Assembly (NCBI RefSeq): GCF_900102875.1 | Contig: NZ_FNGH01000017.1 | Coordinates: 1-64,000, forward strand | Reading direction: 5' to 3' | From: Franzmannia pantelleriensis | GTDB taxonomy: Bacteria > Pseudomonadota > Gammaproteobacteria > Pseudomonadales > Halomonadaceae | DNA: 64,000 nt | Part shown: positions 1 through 11,372 of the stretch, piece after piece | Layout of the letters: each line of letters starts with the position of its first letter | Numbering within the stretch: position 1 is the stretch's first letter | The notes under the pieces: model-generated | What the model saw: the letters and a program-made list of their open reading frames with translations, nothing else | What the model was told of the DNA's origin: nothing | Database searches by the model: none | Made by a program: the position numbers and the translations under genes

Positions 1-2013
<2,013 letters not shown>

Positions 2014-2145
2014 TTTTTTGATTGACCCTGCGATCTGGAGCAGCATTGGCGCTAACGCATCGTTTTGTCTCAGCAGAAAGCATCAGGCAGCGCCTGACAA
2101 GCCTGATTATTCAACGTATGCCAGTTTTCATCCCGCTGACAAGAC

Positions 2146-2169
2146 GACGCCTCCCCGGAGGGAGGCGTC
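2146..2169 (-). terminator. Hairpin downstream of asd
   Basis: A perfect 10-bp stem GACGCCTCCC/GGGAGGCGTC with loop CGGA lies 22 bp past the asd stop codon. It is followed on the minus strand by only a weakly T-rich stretch (TCTTGTC). It is probably a transcription terminator between asd and fimV, but readthrough is possible. Confidence 0.6.
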
Positions 2170-2190
2170 ATGACGCACAGGAGGGAGCGC

Positions 2191-3303
2191 TTATTGCTCG
2201 CGCAGGATCTTGAGCATGCGCTTGAGCGGCTCGGCGGCGCCCCACAGCAGCTGGTCGCCGACGCTGAAGGCGGACAGGTATTCACCGCCCATGGCCAGCT
2301 TGCGCAGGCGTCCTACGGGCACCTGCATGGTGCCGGTCACCGCAGCTGGCGTCAGCCCATCGATGGTGGCGTCCTTGTCGTTAGCAATCACCTTCACCCA
2401 TTCGTTGTGCTTGGCCAGGCGATCCTCGATCTCGTCTAGCGGCACGTCGCGCTTGAGCTTGATGGTGAACGCCTGACTGTGTGAACGCATCGCACCGATA
2501 CGCACGCACAGGCCGTCGATGGGGATCGGGTTATTGTCGAGGCCGAGGATCTTGTTGGTCTCGACGCTGCCCTTCCACTCTTCCTTGCTCTGACCGTTGT
2601 CGAGTTTGGTGTCGATCCACGGCAGCAGGCTGCCGGCCAGCGGCGCGCCGAAGTTGTCGGTCGGGAAGTCGCCCGAGCGCATCGCCGCGGTGACCTTGCG
2701 GTCGATGTCGAGGATCGCACTGGACGGGTCGGCCAGCTCGTCGGCGACGCTGTCACGCAGGCTGCCCATCTGGTTGAGCAGTTCACGCATGTGCTTGGCG
2801 CCGGAGCCGGAGGCCGCCTGGTAGGTCATGGAGGTCATCCATTCGACCATGTCGGCCTCGAACAAACCGCCCAGGCCCATCAGCATCAGGCTGACGGTGC
2901 AGTTGCCGCCAACGAAGGTCTTGGCGCCATTGGCCAGTTGGGCGTCGATCACGCCACGGTTGACCGGGTCGAGGACGATGGTGGCATCGTCAGCCATGCG
3001 CAGGGTGCTGGCAGCGTCGATCCAGTAGCCTTTCCAGCCTGCCTGGCGCAGGTCCTGGTAGACCTCTTTGGTGTAGTCGCCGCCCTGGCAGGTGACCACC
3101 ACGTCGAGGGCCTTGAGCTCGTTCTGGTCGAAGGCGTCCTTGAGGGGAGGCACGTCGACGCCGATGTCGGGGCCGGGCTTGCCGACCTGGGAGGTGGTGA
3201 AGAAGACCGGCTCGATGCCGTTGAAATCTCCATCATCCACCATGCGCTGCATGAGCACCGAGCCCACCATGCCGCGCCATCCGACGAAACCGACTTTCAA
3301 CAT
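2191..3303 (-). CDS. asd: Aspartate-semialdehyde dehydrogenase
   Basis: It makes L-aspartate-4-semialdehyde from aspartyl phosphate with NADPH, feeding lysine/diaminopimelate, methionine and threonine synthesis (and, in halomonads, ectoine). The 370-residue product has the usual length for the Gram-negative class. It shows the N-terminal NADP fold beginning [15 protein letters not shown], the catalytic cysteine in GGNCTVSL at about residue 135, and the substrate-binding Arg and catalytic His in [12 protein letters not shown] at about 268 and 275. I chose the start at 3303 because GGAGG sits 7 bp upstream; an in-frame ATG at 3324 would add seven non-conserved residues. A 7-bp tandem repeat lies in its upstream region. 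Confidence 0.97.
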   Translation of the reverse strand: MLKVGFVGWRGMVGSVLMQRMVDDGDFNGIEPVFFTTSQVGKPGPDIGVDVPPLKDAFDQNELKALDVVVTCQGGDYTKEVYQDLRQAGWKGYWIDAASTLRMADDATIVLDPVNRGVIDAQLANGAKTFVGGNCTVSLMLMGLGGLFEADMVEWMTSMTYQAASGSGAKHMRELLNQMGSLRDSVADELADPSSAILDIDRKVTAAMRSGDFPTDNFGAPLAGSLLPWIDTKLDNGQSKEEWKGSVETNKILGLDNNPIPIDGLCVRIGAMRSHSQAFTIKLKRDVPLDEIEDRLAKHNEWVKVIANDKDATIDGLTPAAVTGTMQVPVGRLRKLAMGGEYLSAFSVGDQLLWGAAEPLKRMLKILREQ

Positions 3304-3350
3304 GTGAAGTCCTCCAGAAATCAAATGAGGCCAATATTATACATGAATCA

Positions 3351-3412
3351 GCGCCGAGCGCCGAGCGCCGAGCGCCGAGCGCCGAGCGCCGAGCGCCGAG
3401 CGCCGAGCGCCG
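3351..3412. repeat. Heptanucleotide tandem repeat GCGCCGA, upstream of asd
   Basis: Eight perfect copies of GCGCCGA (3351-3406) plus a six-base partial copy lie in the spacer between leuB and asd, beginning 48 bp upstream of the asd start. The array is not in any supported coding frame. A change of copy number would move upstream promoter elements relative to asd by 7 bp, about two thirds of a helical turn. Confidence 0.95.
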
Positions 3413-3473
3413 CAGGATGGTATCGCCACTTGTGACGGTATCAATCGCTAGACTGGCTGCCCGTCGCTCTAAA

Positions 3474-3502
3474 GCTTGGTGCTGGGCGCTTACAGCTTGG
3501 CG

Positions 3503-3505
<3 letters not shown>
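3474..3505. repeat. Degenerate heptamer cluster at the 3' end of leuB
   Basis: The sequence reads as consecutive seven-base units GCTTGGT, GCTGGGC, GCTTACA, GCTTGGC, GCTACA. The unit GCTTGGC is one base from GCTCGGC, a rotation of the reverse complement of the GCGCCGA array at 3351-3412. This suggests a decayed, inverted array of the same unit. The last bases overlap the leuB stop codon. A similar short run lies near 7264-7281. Confidence 0.6.
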
Positions 3506-4582
<1,077 letters not shown>

Positions 4583-4639
4583 ATGTTTCTCAATCCTTGT
4601 CAGCCGCCATTTCCAAACAAATGGTGGCGGGCTGTACAG

Positions 4640-4830
4640 CGATAGGCCTGCGAGGAGGCGCTGTGAACCCATCCCTGGGCGCTACCTTGCGCCCTGCTGC
4701 GCTCTCGCATCCTGCTCCGCTTGCAGGACCGGGGCTGGCCATCCATGGCCAGCCCGTTCGGAGCAGTGCTCCGAACCCATGGCGCAAACCTCCTCTTCGA
4801 CCTATCCCCTACGCCCTTCAATCTCATATG
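4640..4830 (+). repeat. Dispersed structured intergenic repeat, copy 1 (leuB-leuD spacer)
   Basis: It shares a core (about 4644-4684, with GAGGAGGCGCTGTGAACCCA and CCCTGGGCGCTAC) and later blocks with the spacer at 7074-7253. An inverted, shorter copy lies at 39540-39640. Copy 1 contains two perfect inverted repeats: GGCTGGCCAT/ATGGCCAGCC (4733-4754, 2-nt loop) and GTTCGGAGCA/TGCTCCGAAC (4756-4776, 1-nt loop). No transposase, terminal repeats or coding potential is visible. The element fills most of the 299-bp gap inside the leu gene run, so it will be transcribed if leuCDB is one mRNA. I know similar blocks only as intergenic repeats of halomonad genomes; the exact boundaries are estimates. 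Confidence 0.85.
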
Positions 4831-4881
4831 AGCCTGCCGCCGGATCAGCCTCGCGGCCACCAACGCAGCGGTTTTAAAGCC

Positions 4882-5535
4882 TCAGGCCGGGGCCTTGTCG
4901 CGGAACAGCCACGGCCGCGCGACGCGGTGCTTCTCCTCGAAGGCGCGAATGGCATCCTCGTCCTGCAGGGTGATGCCAATATCGTCGAGGCCGTTGAGCA
5001 GGCAGTGCTTGCGGAAGGCGTCGACCTCAAACTCGATGATCTCGCCTTCCGGGGTGGTCACCCGCTGGTTCTCGAGGTCGACATCGAGGCGATAGCCCTC
5101 GTTGGCCTCTACCGCCTTGAACAGCCGATCCACGGTGTCCTCGTCGAGGGGCACCAGCAGGATCCCGTTCTTGAAGGCGTTGTTGTAGAAGATGTCGGCG
5201 AAGCTCGGCGCGATCACCACCCGGAAGCCGAAGTCCTCGAGCGCCCAGGGGGCGTGCTCGCGGGAGCTGCCGCAGCCGAAGTTGCGCCGTGCCAGCAGCA
5301 CGCTGGCACCCTGATAACGCGGCTGGTTGAGCACGAAATCGGGGTTGAGCGGACGCTGACTGGCATCCTGGCCCGGGTAGCCCTCATCGAGGTAGCGCAG
5401 CTCGTCGAACAGATTGACGCCGAAGCCTGTACGCTTAATCGACTTGAGAAACTGCTTGGGAATGATCAGGTCGGTATCGACGTTGGCGCGGTCCAACGGC
5501 GCAACCAGGCCCTGCTCACGTTCGAACTGTCTCAT
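4882..5535 (-). CDS. leuD: 3-isopropylmalate dehydratase small subunit
   Basis: It is the swivelling-domain partner of LeuC in isopropylmalate isomerase (2-isopropylmalate to 3-isopropylmalate). The 217-residue length is standard. Visible family motifs include the N-terminal [16 protein letters not shown], the [15 protein letters not shown] substrate/cluster loop and [16 protein letters not shown]. It starts 3 bp after the leuC stop codon, so the two subunits are translationally linked. The gene reads to the conserved C-terminus without disruption. Confidence 0.97.
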   Translation of the reverse strand: MRQFEREQGLVAPLDRANVDTDLIIPKQFLKSIKRTGFGVNLFDELRYLDEGYPGQDASQRPLNPDFVLNQPRYQGASVLLARRNFGCGSSREHAPWALEDFGFRVVIAPSFADIFYNNAFKNGILLVPLDEDTVDRLFKAVEANEGYRLDVDLENQRVTTPEGEIIEFEVDAFRKHCLLNGLDDIGITLQDEDAIRAFEEKHRVARPWLFRDKAPA

Positions 5536-5538
5536 GGC

Positions 5539-6984
5539 TCAGGCCTCCTGTGCGGTAGGTTGGGCGTCGAGCTGACGCACGTCGACGAAGTGGCCGGCGA
5601 TGGCGGCGGCGGCAGCCATCGCCGGGCTGACGAGATGGGTACGGCCGCCGTAGCCCTGGCGCCCCTCGAAGTTGCGGTTGGAGGTCGAGGCGCAGTGTTC
5701 ACCGGCGCCGAGCTTGTCGGCGTTCATCGCCAGGCACATCGAGCAGCCCGGTTCGCGCCATTCGAAGCCGGCCTCGGTGAAGATCTTGTCGAGCCCTTCT
5801 GCTTCGGCCTGGCGCTTCACCAGCCCCGAGCCGGGTACCACCATGGCCAACTGGATGGAGCTCGCCACCTTCTTGCCCTTGGCGACCTTGGCCGCTTCGC
5901 GCAGGTCCTCGATGCGCGAGTTGGTGCAGGAGCCGATGAACACCTTGTCGAGGCGGATATCGGTGATCTTCTGCTTGGGCGCCAGGCCCATGTACTCCAG
6001 CGCCCGGGTGTAGCTGCGCTGGACGGTGTCGTCGGCGGCGTCCGCCGGGTCCGGCACTTCGCCGGAGATACCGGTGACCATCTCGGGGCTGGTGCCCCAG
6101 CTGACCTGGGGTTCGATGGAGGCGGCATCGATTTCCACCACCTTGTCGAAGGCGGCATCGGCGTCGGAGACGAGATTGCGCCAGTCGGCGACGGCGGCGT
6201 CCCACTGCTCGGCGGTCGGCGCGTAGGGGCGCTCGGCAAGGTAGTCGATGGTGGTGTCGTCGACGGCGATCAGACCGACCCGGGCACCGGCCTCGATGGC
6301 CATGTTGCAGACCGTCATGCGGCCTTCCATGGAGAGGCTCTGGATCGCGCTGCCGGCGAACTCGATGGCGTAGCCGGTACCGCCGGCGGTGCCGATCCTG
6401 CCGATGATCGCCAGCACCACGTCCTTGGCGGTGACGCCAGTGCCGAGCTCGCCTTCGACGCGCACCTGCATGTTTTTCATCTTCTGCGCCAGCAGGCACT
6501 GGGTGGCCAGCACGTGCTCCACTTCGGAGGTGCCGATGCCGTGGGCGAGGGCCGCGAAGGCGCCGTGGGTGGCGGTATGCGAGTCGCCGCAGACCACGGT
6601 CATGCCCGGCAGAGTGGCGCCCTGCTCCGGCCCGACGACGTGCACGATGCCCTGGCGGGCGTCATTGATCTTGAACTCCTCGATGCCGAAGGCCGCGCAG
6701 TTGTCATCCAGGGTCTGGACCTGGATCAGCGATACCGGATCCTTGATCCCAGCATTGCCCTCGGCGCGCTCGATTACCGTGGTCGGCACGTTGTGGTCCG
6801 GCGTCGCCAGGTTGGCGTCGAGCCGCCACGGCTTGCGGTTCGCCAAGCGCAGGCCCTCGAAGGCCTGGGGCGAGGTCACTTCGTGGAGCAGCTGGCGGTC
6901 GATGTAGATCAAGGCGGTGCCGTCGTCGCGCTCCTTGACCAGGTGCTGCGACCACAGCTTGTCGTAAAGGGTCTGGCCTGCCAT
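5539..6984 (-). CDS. leuC: 3-isopropylmalate dehydratase large subunit
   Basis: This is the aconitase-like, [4Fe-4S]-containing subunit of isopropylmalate isomerase in leucine synthesis. The 481-residue product starts [16 protein letters not shown]. It has the aconitase-type substrate motif [24 protein letters not shown] shortened here to [13 protein letters not shown], and three cluster cysteines: FIGSCTNSR (about 353) and EPGCSMC (about 414 and 417). The start at 6984 is preferred over an in-frame ATG at 7020 because the family N-terminus begins there. It is first in the leuC-leuD-leuB run and divergent from a LysR gene, which is a likely regulator. leuA is not in the window. Confidence 0.97.
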   Translation of the reverse strand: MAGQTLYDKLWSQHLVKERDDGTALIYIDRQLLHEVTSPQAFEGLRLANRKPWRLDANLATPDHNVPTTVIERAEGNAGIKDPVSLIQVQTLDDNCAAFGIEEFKINDARQGIVHVVGPEQGATLPGMTVVCGDSHTATHGAFAALAHGIGTSEVEHVLATQCLLAQKMKNMQVRVEGELGTGVTAKDVVLAIIGRIGTAGGTGYAIEFAGSAIQSLSMEGRMTVCNMAIEAGARVGLIAVDDTTIDYLAERPYAPTAEQWDAAVADWRNLVSDADAAFDKVVEIDAASIEPQVSWGTSPEMVTGISGEVPDPADAADDTVQRSYTRALEYMGLAPKQKITDIRLDKVFIGSCTNSRIEDLREAAKVAKGKKVASSIQLAMVVPGSGLVKRQAEAEGLDKIFTEAGFEWREPGCSMCLAMNADKLGAGEHCASTSNRNFEGRQGYGGRTHLVSPAMAAAAAIAGHFVDVRQLDAQPTAQEA

Positions 6985-7367
6985 ATCGTTCTCCCGGGCT
7001 CGGGGCCCTGTTCTCATCATCTGGTCGGTCTTAGATAATGTCGCTCACGTACGGTTCTAATCTCGCGGCTTGTCGGCGACAGGCCTGCGAGGAGGCGCTG
7101 TAAATACTTCCCTGTACGCTACCGATGCCCTACTGCGCTCTCGCGTCCTGCTTCGCTTGTAGGGCCGGTGCTGCCCATCCATGGCCAGCCCGTTCGGAGC
7201 AGTACTCCGAACCCATGGCATCGAACCTCCTCTTCGGCCTGTCCCCTGCGCCGCTATACGGTGGCGCTGGGGCTTGGCGCTTATTTCGTACCAGCAGTGT
7301 CCTGCGGGTCGCCCATAAAATCAATTCATGTTATTTATGCTTTGAATTCCTCCAAGGAATACATTGC
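6985..7367. promoter_or_regulatory. Divergent leuC / LysR control region
   Basis: This 383-bp gene-free stretch separates leuC (minus) from a LysR gene (plus). About half is occupied by dispersed repeat copy 2. The unique parts are 6985-7073, next to leuC, and the A+T-rich 7310-7367, next to the LysR gene. LysR regulators usually bind such divergent spacers, but I could not single out a convincing T-N11-A operator by eye. Confidence 0.5.
7074..7253 (+). repeat. Dispersed structured intergenic repeat, copy 2 (leuC-LysR spacer)
   Basis: It is collinear with copy 1: AGGCCTGCGAGGAGGCGCTG, then the TGCGCTCTCGC block, then CCATCCATGGCCAGCCCG, then the second hairpin, then GAACCTCCTCTTCGGCCT. The second inverted repeat (7192-7212) keeps an 8-bp stem GTTCGGAG/CTCCGAAC although the loop side differs from copy 1. 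The first inverted repeat has an altered left arm. Boundaries are approximate. Confidence 0.82.
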
Positions 7368-8273
7368 ATGGACACGCAAAGCCTCCAAGCCTTCCTCGCC
7401 GTGGCCGACCATGGCTCCTTCTCGCTGGCCGGCGAGCAGCTGCATCTGACCCAGCCGGCGGTGAGCAAGCGGATCGCCAGCCTCGAGGAGCAAGTCGGTG
7501 CACGGCTGTTCGACCGTATCAACCGCCGCGTGTCGCTGACCGAGGCGGGCCACCTGCTGCTGCCGCGGGCGCGACAGATCCTGGTAATGGTCGACGACAG
7601 CCGCCGTGCGCTTTCCAATCTCAGCGGTGACGTGGCCGGCAGCCTGACCATGGGCACCAGCCACCATATCGGGCTGCATCGCCTGCCCCCACTGCTCAAG
7701 CGCTATACCCGCGCTCACCCCGAGGTGCGCCTGGACATGCGCTTCCTCGACTCCGAGCAGGCCTACCAGGAGGTGCTCGACGGCGAGCTGGAAATCGCCG
7801 TGGTGACCCTCGCCCCGGTACCTGACCCGCAGTTGATGGTGGTGCCGGTGTGGGTCGACAGGCTGCGCTTCGTGTGCGCCCACGATCACCCATTGGCGCA
7901 GAATGCCACGCCGCCGCTGACGTCACTCTCTGCCCACGATGCGGTGCTGCCCGGACCGCAGACCTTCACCCGCGGCATCGTGATCGACACCTTCGCCCGC
8001 GACGGCTTGCAGGTGAAGGTCGCGCTCTCCACCAACTACCTCGAGACGCTGAAGATGATGGTCAGCATTGGCCTGGGCTGGAGCGTGCTACCGGAGTCGC
8101 TGATCGACGATAGCCTGCACGTGCTGGATATCGCGCATCGCCCCATCGAGCGGCCGCTGGGCTACCTGGTGCACAAGAGCCGCACCCTCTCCAACGCCGC
8201 ACGTTCGATGTTGGCGTTGCTGGATAACCAACGCACCGCATTCGGCCACGGCGACACGCCTAACACCTACTGA
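7368..8273 (+). CDS. LysR-family transcriptional regulator, divergent from leuCDB
   Basis: The 301-residue protein has the LysR winged helix-turn-helix at residues 1-60 (MDTQSLQAFLAVADHGSFSL, then LTQPAVSKRIASLEEQVGARLF). A linker helix and a periplasmic-binding-protein-like effector domain follow to the end. The start at 7368 follows AAGGA at a suitable distance and gives the canonical N-terminus; longer upstream frames would run through the repeat. It is divergent from leuC, the classical arrangement of a LysR activator and its target, so control of leucine synthesis is a reasonable inference. The inducer is unknown. An alternative target is the downstream Rieske operon, but that cluster has its own regulator. 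Confidence 0.9.
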   Translation: MDTQSLQAFLAVADHGSFSLAGEQLHLTQPAVSKRIASLEEQVGARLFDRINRRVSLTEAGHLLLPRARQILVMVDDSRRALSNLSGDVAGSLTMGTSHHIGLHRLPPLLKRYTRAHPEVRLDMRFLDSEQAYQEVLDGELEIAVVTLAPVPDPQLMVVPVWVDRLRFVCAHDHPLAQNATPPLTSLSAHDAVLPGPQTFTRGIVIDTFARDGLQVKVALSTNYLETLKMMVSIGLGWSVLPESLIDDSLHVLDIAHRPIERPLGYLVHKSRTLSNAARSMLALLDNQRTAFGHGDTPNTY

Positions 8274-8321
8274 TGTCGCTATTTATCAGAATTCCTTTGC
8301 GGGCAGGTACCCTGTAGTGGC

Positions 8322-8370
8322 GATAATTTGATTTATAACGACAAATATTCGTCTTAAATAATCAAATATC
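8322..8370. promoter_or_regulatory. A+T-rich nested inverted repeat upstream of the Rieske operon
   Basis: An imperfect outer inverted repeat (GATAATTTGATTTA against TAAATAATCAAATATC) surrounds a near-palindrome GACAAATATTCGTC at 8340-8353. It sits 90-135 bp upstream of the operon start, in the only strongly A+T-rich stretch nearby. It is a candidate operator or promoter element, perhaps for the GlxA/AraC regulator encoded at the operon's end. Assignment is inferred from position only. Confidence 0.4.
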
Positions 8371-8457
8371 TGATAACGCAGTGTCGTAAAACCTCATGCC
8401 TCTGCGACGTAGCGGCCTAGCCTGAGGGCTACCGTTACAGCATGAGGAGCCAGACCC

Positions 8458-9612
8458 ATGACGGACCGGATTCCGATCCAGCAGTGGGACGAACAGTCTG
8501 CCGAGACAGCCGTCACCCTGCCCTCCCGCTACTTCCACGACGCAACCATCTTTGCCGAGGAGCGCGAGCGCATCTTCATGAAGGCCTGGCACTTCGGCTG
8601 TCATGTCAACGAGCTCAGCGAAGCCGGCGCCTTCGTCGTCCGGGATATTTTCCGGCAGAGCGTGATTCTGATGCGCGACCGCCAGGGTGAGATCCACGCC
8701 TTCCACAACGTCTGCCAGCACCGCGGCAATCGCCTGCTGAACGAGACGCGCGGCGTCAACAAGGGCGTGATTCGCTGCGCCTACCACTCCTGGTGCTACG
8801 GCCAGGACGGCGCGCTACGCAGCGCCCCGCGCAGCGATCGCCTGGCCGGCTTCGACAAGCAGCAGCACGCCATCCCGGCCGTGCGCATGGAGGTCTTCGC
8901 CGACTGCGTGTTCTTCAACTTCGATCCCGATGCGGACTCGATGCAGACGCTGTTTCCCGGTGCCGACCAGGCCATGCGCGAGGCGATTCCCGATCTCGAC
9001 AAGATGCAGCTGGTCGAGGAGGACGATGTCATCGTCCCCGCCAACTGGAAGGTCATCATGGACAACTCCATCGAGGGCTATCACTTCCAGCTCTCGGGGC
9101 CTTGCCACGTCGATCTTGCGTCGCTGATCGATTTCGCCGGCTATCGGCTGCGTCAGTTCGACCACTGGTGGACCTACGGCGCCCCGCCCAACCCCGACGC
9201 CATCCAGGCCTATGGCAAGCCGCTATCACGCCCCCCCGAGCCGGGTGATGGGTTCTTCAACATTGGCATCTGGCCACACAACACCTTCTATCAGTTCCCG
9301 TTCACCCAGTGCCTGGGCACCTTCATGATGATCCCGCTGGACAGCGAACGCAGCCTGCTGCGTTTCGGCTACTACAGCGCCCAGCAGCCGATCTCCGAGG
9401 TCTCCCGAGCCAGCATCGCGTGGATGAACGATGAGCTCGGCCCGGAGGACATCGACCTCAACGTCACCGTGCAGCAGGGCTTGCACTCGCTGGGCTACAA
9501 CCAGGGGCGCTACATGATCGATGCCGAGCGCAGTAACGAGAGTGAGCACCTGGTGCATCACTTCCACCGTCTGGTATTCCGCGCCCTGCACCCCGAAGCG
9601 AGTCGCTTATGA
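8458..9612 (+). CDS. Rieske non-haem iron oxygenase alpha subunit, quaternary-amine type (CntA/GbcA-like)
   Basis: It probably hydroxylates an N-methyl or adjacent carbon of a quaternary ammonium compound, using electrons from the reductase encoded at 13045. The 384-residue protein has a Rieske [2Fe-2S] site (C86-x-H88 in VCQHRGN, C107-x2-H110 in CAYHSWCYG). The mononuclear iron region is DNSIEGYHFQLSGPCH (202-217), and a third carboxylate ligand is expected in the EDIDLN segment. The residue before GYH is Glu206, the bridging position that is Glu in carnitine- and betaine-type oxygenases and Asp in aromatic ones. The two histidines (209, 217) are eight residues apart, wider than the usual five. 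It is preceded by GAGGAG and overlaps the next gene by 4 bp. Carnitine, glycine betaine and proline betaine are all possible substrate types. Confidence 0.82.
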   Translation: MTDRIPIQQWDEQSAETAVTLPSRYFHDATIFAEERERIFMKAWHFGCHVNELSEAGAFVVRDIFRQSVILMRDRQGEIHAFHNVCQHRGNRLLNETRGVNKGVIRCAYHSWCYGQDGALRSAPRSDRLAGFDKQQHAIPAVRMEVFADCVFFNFDPDADSMQTLFPGADQAMREAIPDLDKMQLVEEDDVIVPANWKVIMDNSIEGYHFQLSGPCHVDLASLIDFAGYRLRQFDHWWTYGAPPNPDAIQAYGKPLSRPPEPGDGFFNIGIWPHNTFYQFPFTQCLGTFMMIPLDSERSLLRFGYYSAQQPISEVSRASIAWMNDELGPEDIDLNVTVQQGLHSLGYNQGRYMIDAERSNESEHLVHHFHRLVFRALHPEASRL

Positions 9613-10376
9613 GCGATGCCCCTGACGGCGAATTCCGCGGCCGTCGCGTGCTGGTCACCGGCGGCGCTCGCGGCATCGGCGCCGCCACCGCCGAGTTGCT
9701 GCTGATGCGTGGCGCACGGGTTGCCATCGGCGCACGCAGCGAGGCCTCGGTGGACGCGTTCAACGCCGAGCGTGACACCCCGGCCCTGGCGGCGGTGAGT
9801 GAACTGCGCGACCGCGCGAGCTGCCAGCGGGTGGTGGACACGGCCTGCGAGCGGCTCGGCGGCCTCGACTGCCTGATCAACTGTGCCGGGGTGTTCGAGG
9901 AGGTGCCCTTCGAAGCGGTCACGCAGCAACACTGGGACGATCACTACCAGATCAACGTTGCCGGTACCTTCTTTGCCATTCAGGCGGCGCTTCCGGCACT
10001 CGAGGCGAGTGGCGGCAACGTGGTCAACCTCGGCTCCGATGCCGGACTGATCGGCTATCCCCCCAGCAGTGTCTACTCCGGCGCCAAGGCGGCCGTGGTC
10101 AACCTGACCCGCGCCCTGGCACTGGAGCTGGCCGGGCGCATCCGCCTCAACTGCGTCTGCCCCGGCAACGTGGCCACCGAGATGATCGATCACGCCGCAC
10201 AGCGCAGCCCCGATCCCGCCGGCTATCTGGCCGACGCCCATGCCCGCGCCCCGATGGGGCGCATGGCACGGCCTGGCGAGGTCGCCGAGGCGATTCTCTA
10301 CCTCGCCTCGCCCCGCGCCAGCTTCACCCACGGCGCCATTCTCAGCGTCGATGGCGGGGGTGTGTGCGGCTTCTAG
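9609..10376 (+). CDS. SDR-family NAD(P)-dependent oxidoreductase
   Basis: This classical short-chain dehydrogenase/reductase of 255 residues probably oxidises a secondary alcohol or reduces a ketone formed in the pathway. The coenzyme motif TGGARGIG is at about residues 17-24, NCAG-type motif CLINCAG near the middle, and the catalytic Ser and Tyr-x3-Lys in NLGSDAG and YSGAK. The C-terminal PGNVATEM and SVDGG motifs are intact. Its ATG overlaps the stop of the Rieske gene (ATGA), so the two are translationally coupled. The substrate cannot be told from sequence. Carnitine is normally oxidised by a different, HAD-type 3-hydroxyacyl-CoA-dehydrogenase-like enzyme, so this is not evidence for that route. 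Confidence 0.85.
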   Translation: MSDAPDGEFRGRRVLVTGGARGIGAATAELLLMRGARVAIGARSEASVDAFNAERDTPALAAVSELRDRASCQRVVDTACERLGGLDCLINCAGVFEEVPFEAVTQQHWDDHYQINVAGTFFAIQAALPALEASGGNVVNLGSDAGLIGYPPSSVYSGAKAAVVNLTRALALELAGRIRLNCVCPGNVATEMIDHAAQRSPDPAGYLADAHARAPMGRMARPGEVAEAILYLASPRASFTHGAILSVDGGGVCGF

Positions 10377-10419
10377 CATCGCCCCGCAAGACAACTGATA
10401 ACACCAGGAGACCCTGACC

Positions 10420-11346
10420 ATGCGTAGCCCATCACTGCCTACCCTCTTGTCACGCTTGACAGCCAGCGCCCTGCTGCTGGCGCCGCTCGCCGCCCAGGCC
10501 GAGACGATCCGCTTCGCCACGCCGCAGTGGCCCGGCGCAACGGTCAAGTCCGAGGTCACCCGCCAACTGGTCGAAACCCTTGGCTATGACGCCACCCTCC
10601 AGGAAGCCAGCTCCTCGATCATCCTCGGCGGCATGGCCAGCGGAGACCTGGATATCAATATGGCGCTATGGCGGCCCTCACAGGGCGGCATGCTCGACCC
10701 GCGCCTGGAAGCCGGTGAGCTGGTCGAGCTGACCGAGAATATCGAAGGTGCGCGTTTCCAGCTGGCGGTACCCGGCTACGTCTGGGAGGCTGGCGTGCGC
10801 TCGATGGCCGATCTGGCCGAGCACGGCGAACGCTTCAGCCACACCTTCTACGGTATCGAACCCGGCAACGTCGGCAACGAACTGATGCAGGAGGCCGTCG
10901 ACAACGACACCTATGGGCTGAGCGACTGGCGGGTAGTGGCCTCCAGCGAGGCCGGCATGATGTCGCAGGTGGAGACCAGCATCGCCGACGACGAGTGGAT
11001 CGCCTTCCTCGGCTGGGAACCGCACTGGATGAACGTCGACTTCGATATTCGCTACCTGGAAGACCCGCAGAATCTGTGGGGCGATGCCAGCTCGGTGTCT
11101 ACCGTGGTCGCCGCCGATTTCGTCGAGCGCCACCCCAACCTGACCCGTCTGCTCGAGCAGATCGTGCTGCCTATCGACGTCCAGGATGCCTGGGTCTATG
11201 ACTACAGCCGCCGCGACATCCCCCTCGAGGAAGTGGCCAGCCAATGGCTCGCTGACAACCCTGACGTGGTGTTGGGCTGGCTCGAAAACGTGACCAGCGC
11301 CGACGGCCAGCAGGACGCCGCCGACCGTTATCGCAATACCTACTGA
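10420..11346 (+). CDS. Periplasmic glycine betaine/choline-type ABC substrate-binding protein (OpuAC/ChoX-like), orphan
   Basis: The 308-residue protein has a Sec signal peptide (cleavage after LAAQA, about residue 27) and an OpuAC-type binding domain. Tryptophans in TPQWPGA, MALWRPSQGG and LGWEPHWMN are placed as in proteins that hold quaternary ammonium groups in an aromatic cage. No permease or ATPase gene lies in this operon, so it must dock onto a transporter encoded elsewhere or serve as a sensor or scavenger. The complete OpuC/Yeh system at 47.8-51.3 kb has its own, different binding protein. It starts after AGGAGA and is co-directional with the catabolic genes, which points to a quaternary-amine substrate for the pathway. 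Confidence 0.85.
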   Translation: MRSPSLPTLLSRLTASALLLAPLAAQAETIRFATPQWPGATVKSEVTRQLVETLGYDATLQEASSSIILGGMASGDLDINMALWRPSQGGMLDPRLEAGELVELTENIEGARFQLAVPGYVWEAGVRSMADLAEHGERFSHTFYGIEPGNVGNELMQEAVDNDTYGLSDWRVVASSEAGMMSQVETSIADDEWIAFLGWEPHWMNVDFDIRYLEDPQNLWGDASSVSTVVAADFVERHPNLTRLLEQIVLPIDVQDAWVYDYSRRDIPLEEVASQWLADNPDVVLGWLENVTSADGQQDAADRYRNTY

Positions 11347-11372
11347 ATCCATCAGCGTAGCGAGACCCTGGC

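Noticed and set aside
3351-3412. CRISPR-like array in the leuB-asd spacer
   Set aside because: The repeat is a pure 7-bp tandem with no spacers, and no cas gene is in the window.
8458-9612. Glycine betaine monooxygenase GbcA as a definite name
   Set aside because: The active-site His spacing differs and the operon contains aldolase and SDR genes not tied to GbcA. Only the quaternary-amine Rieske group is supported.
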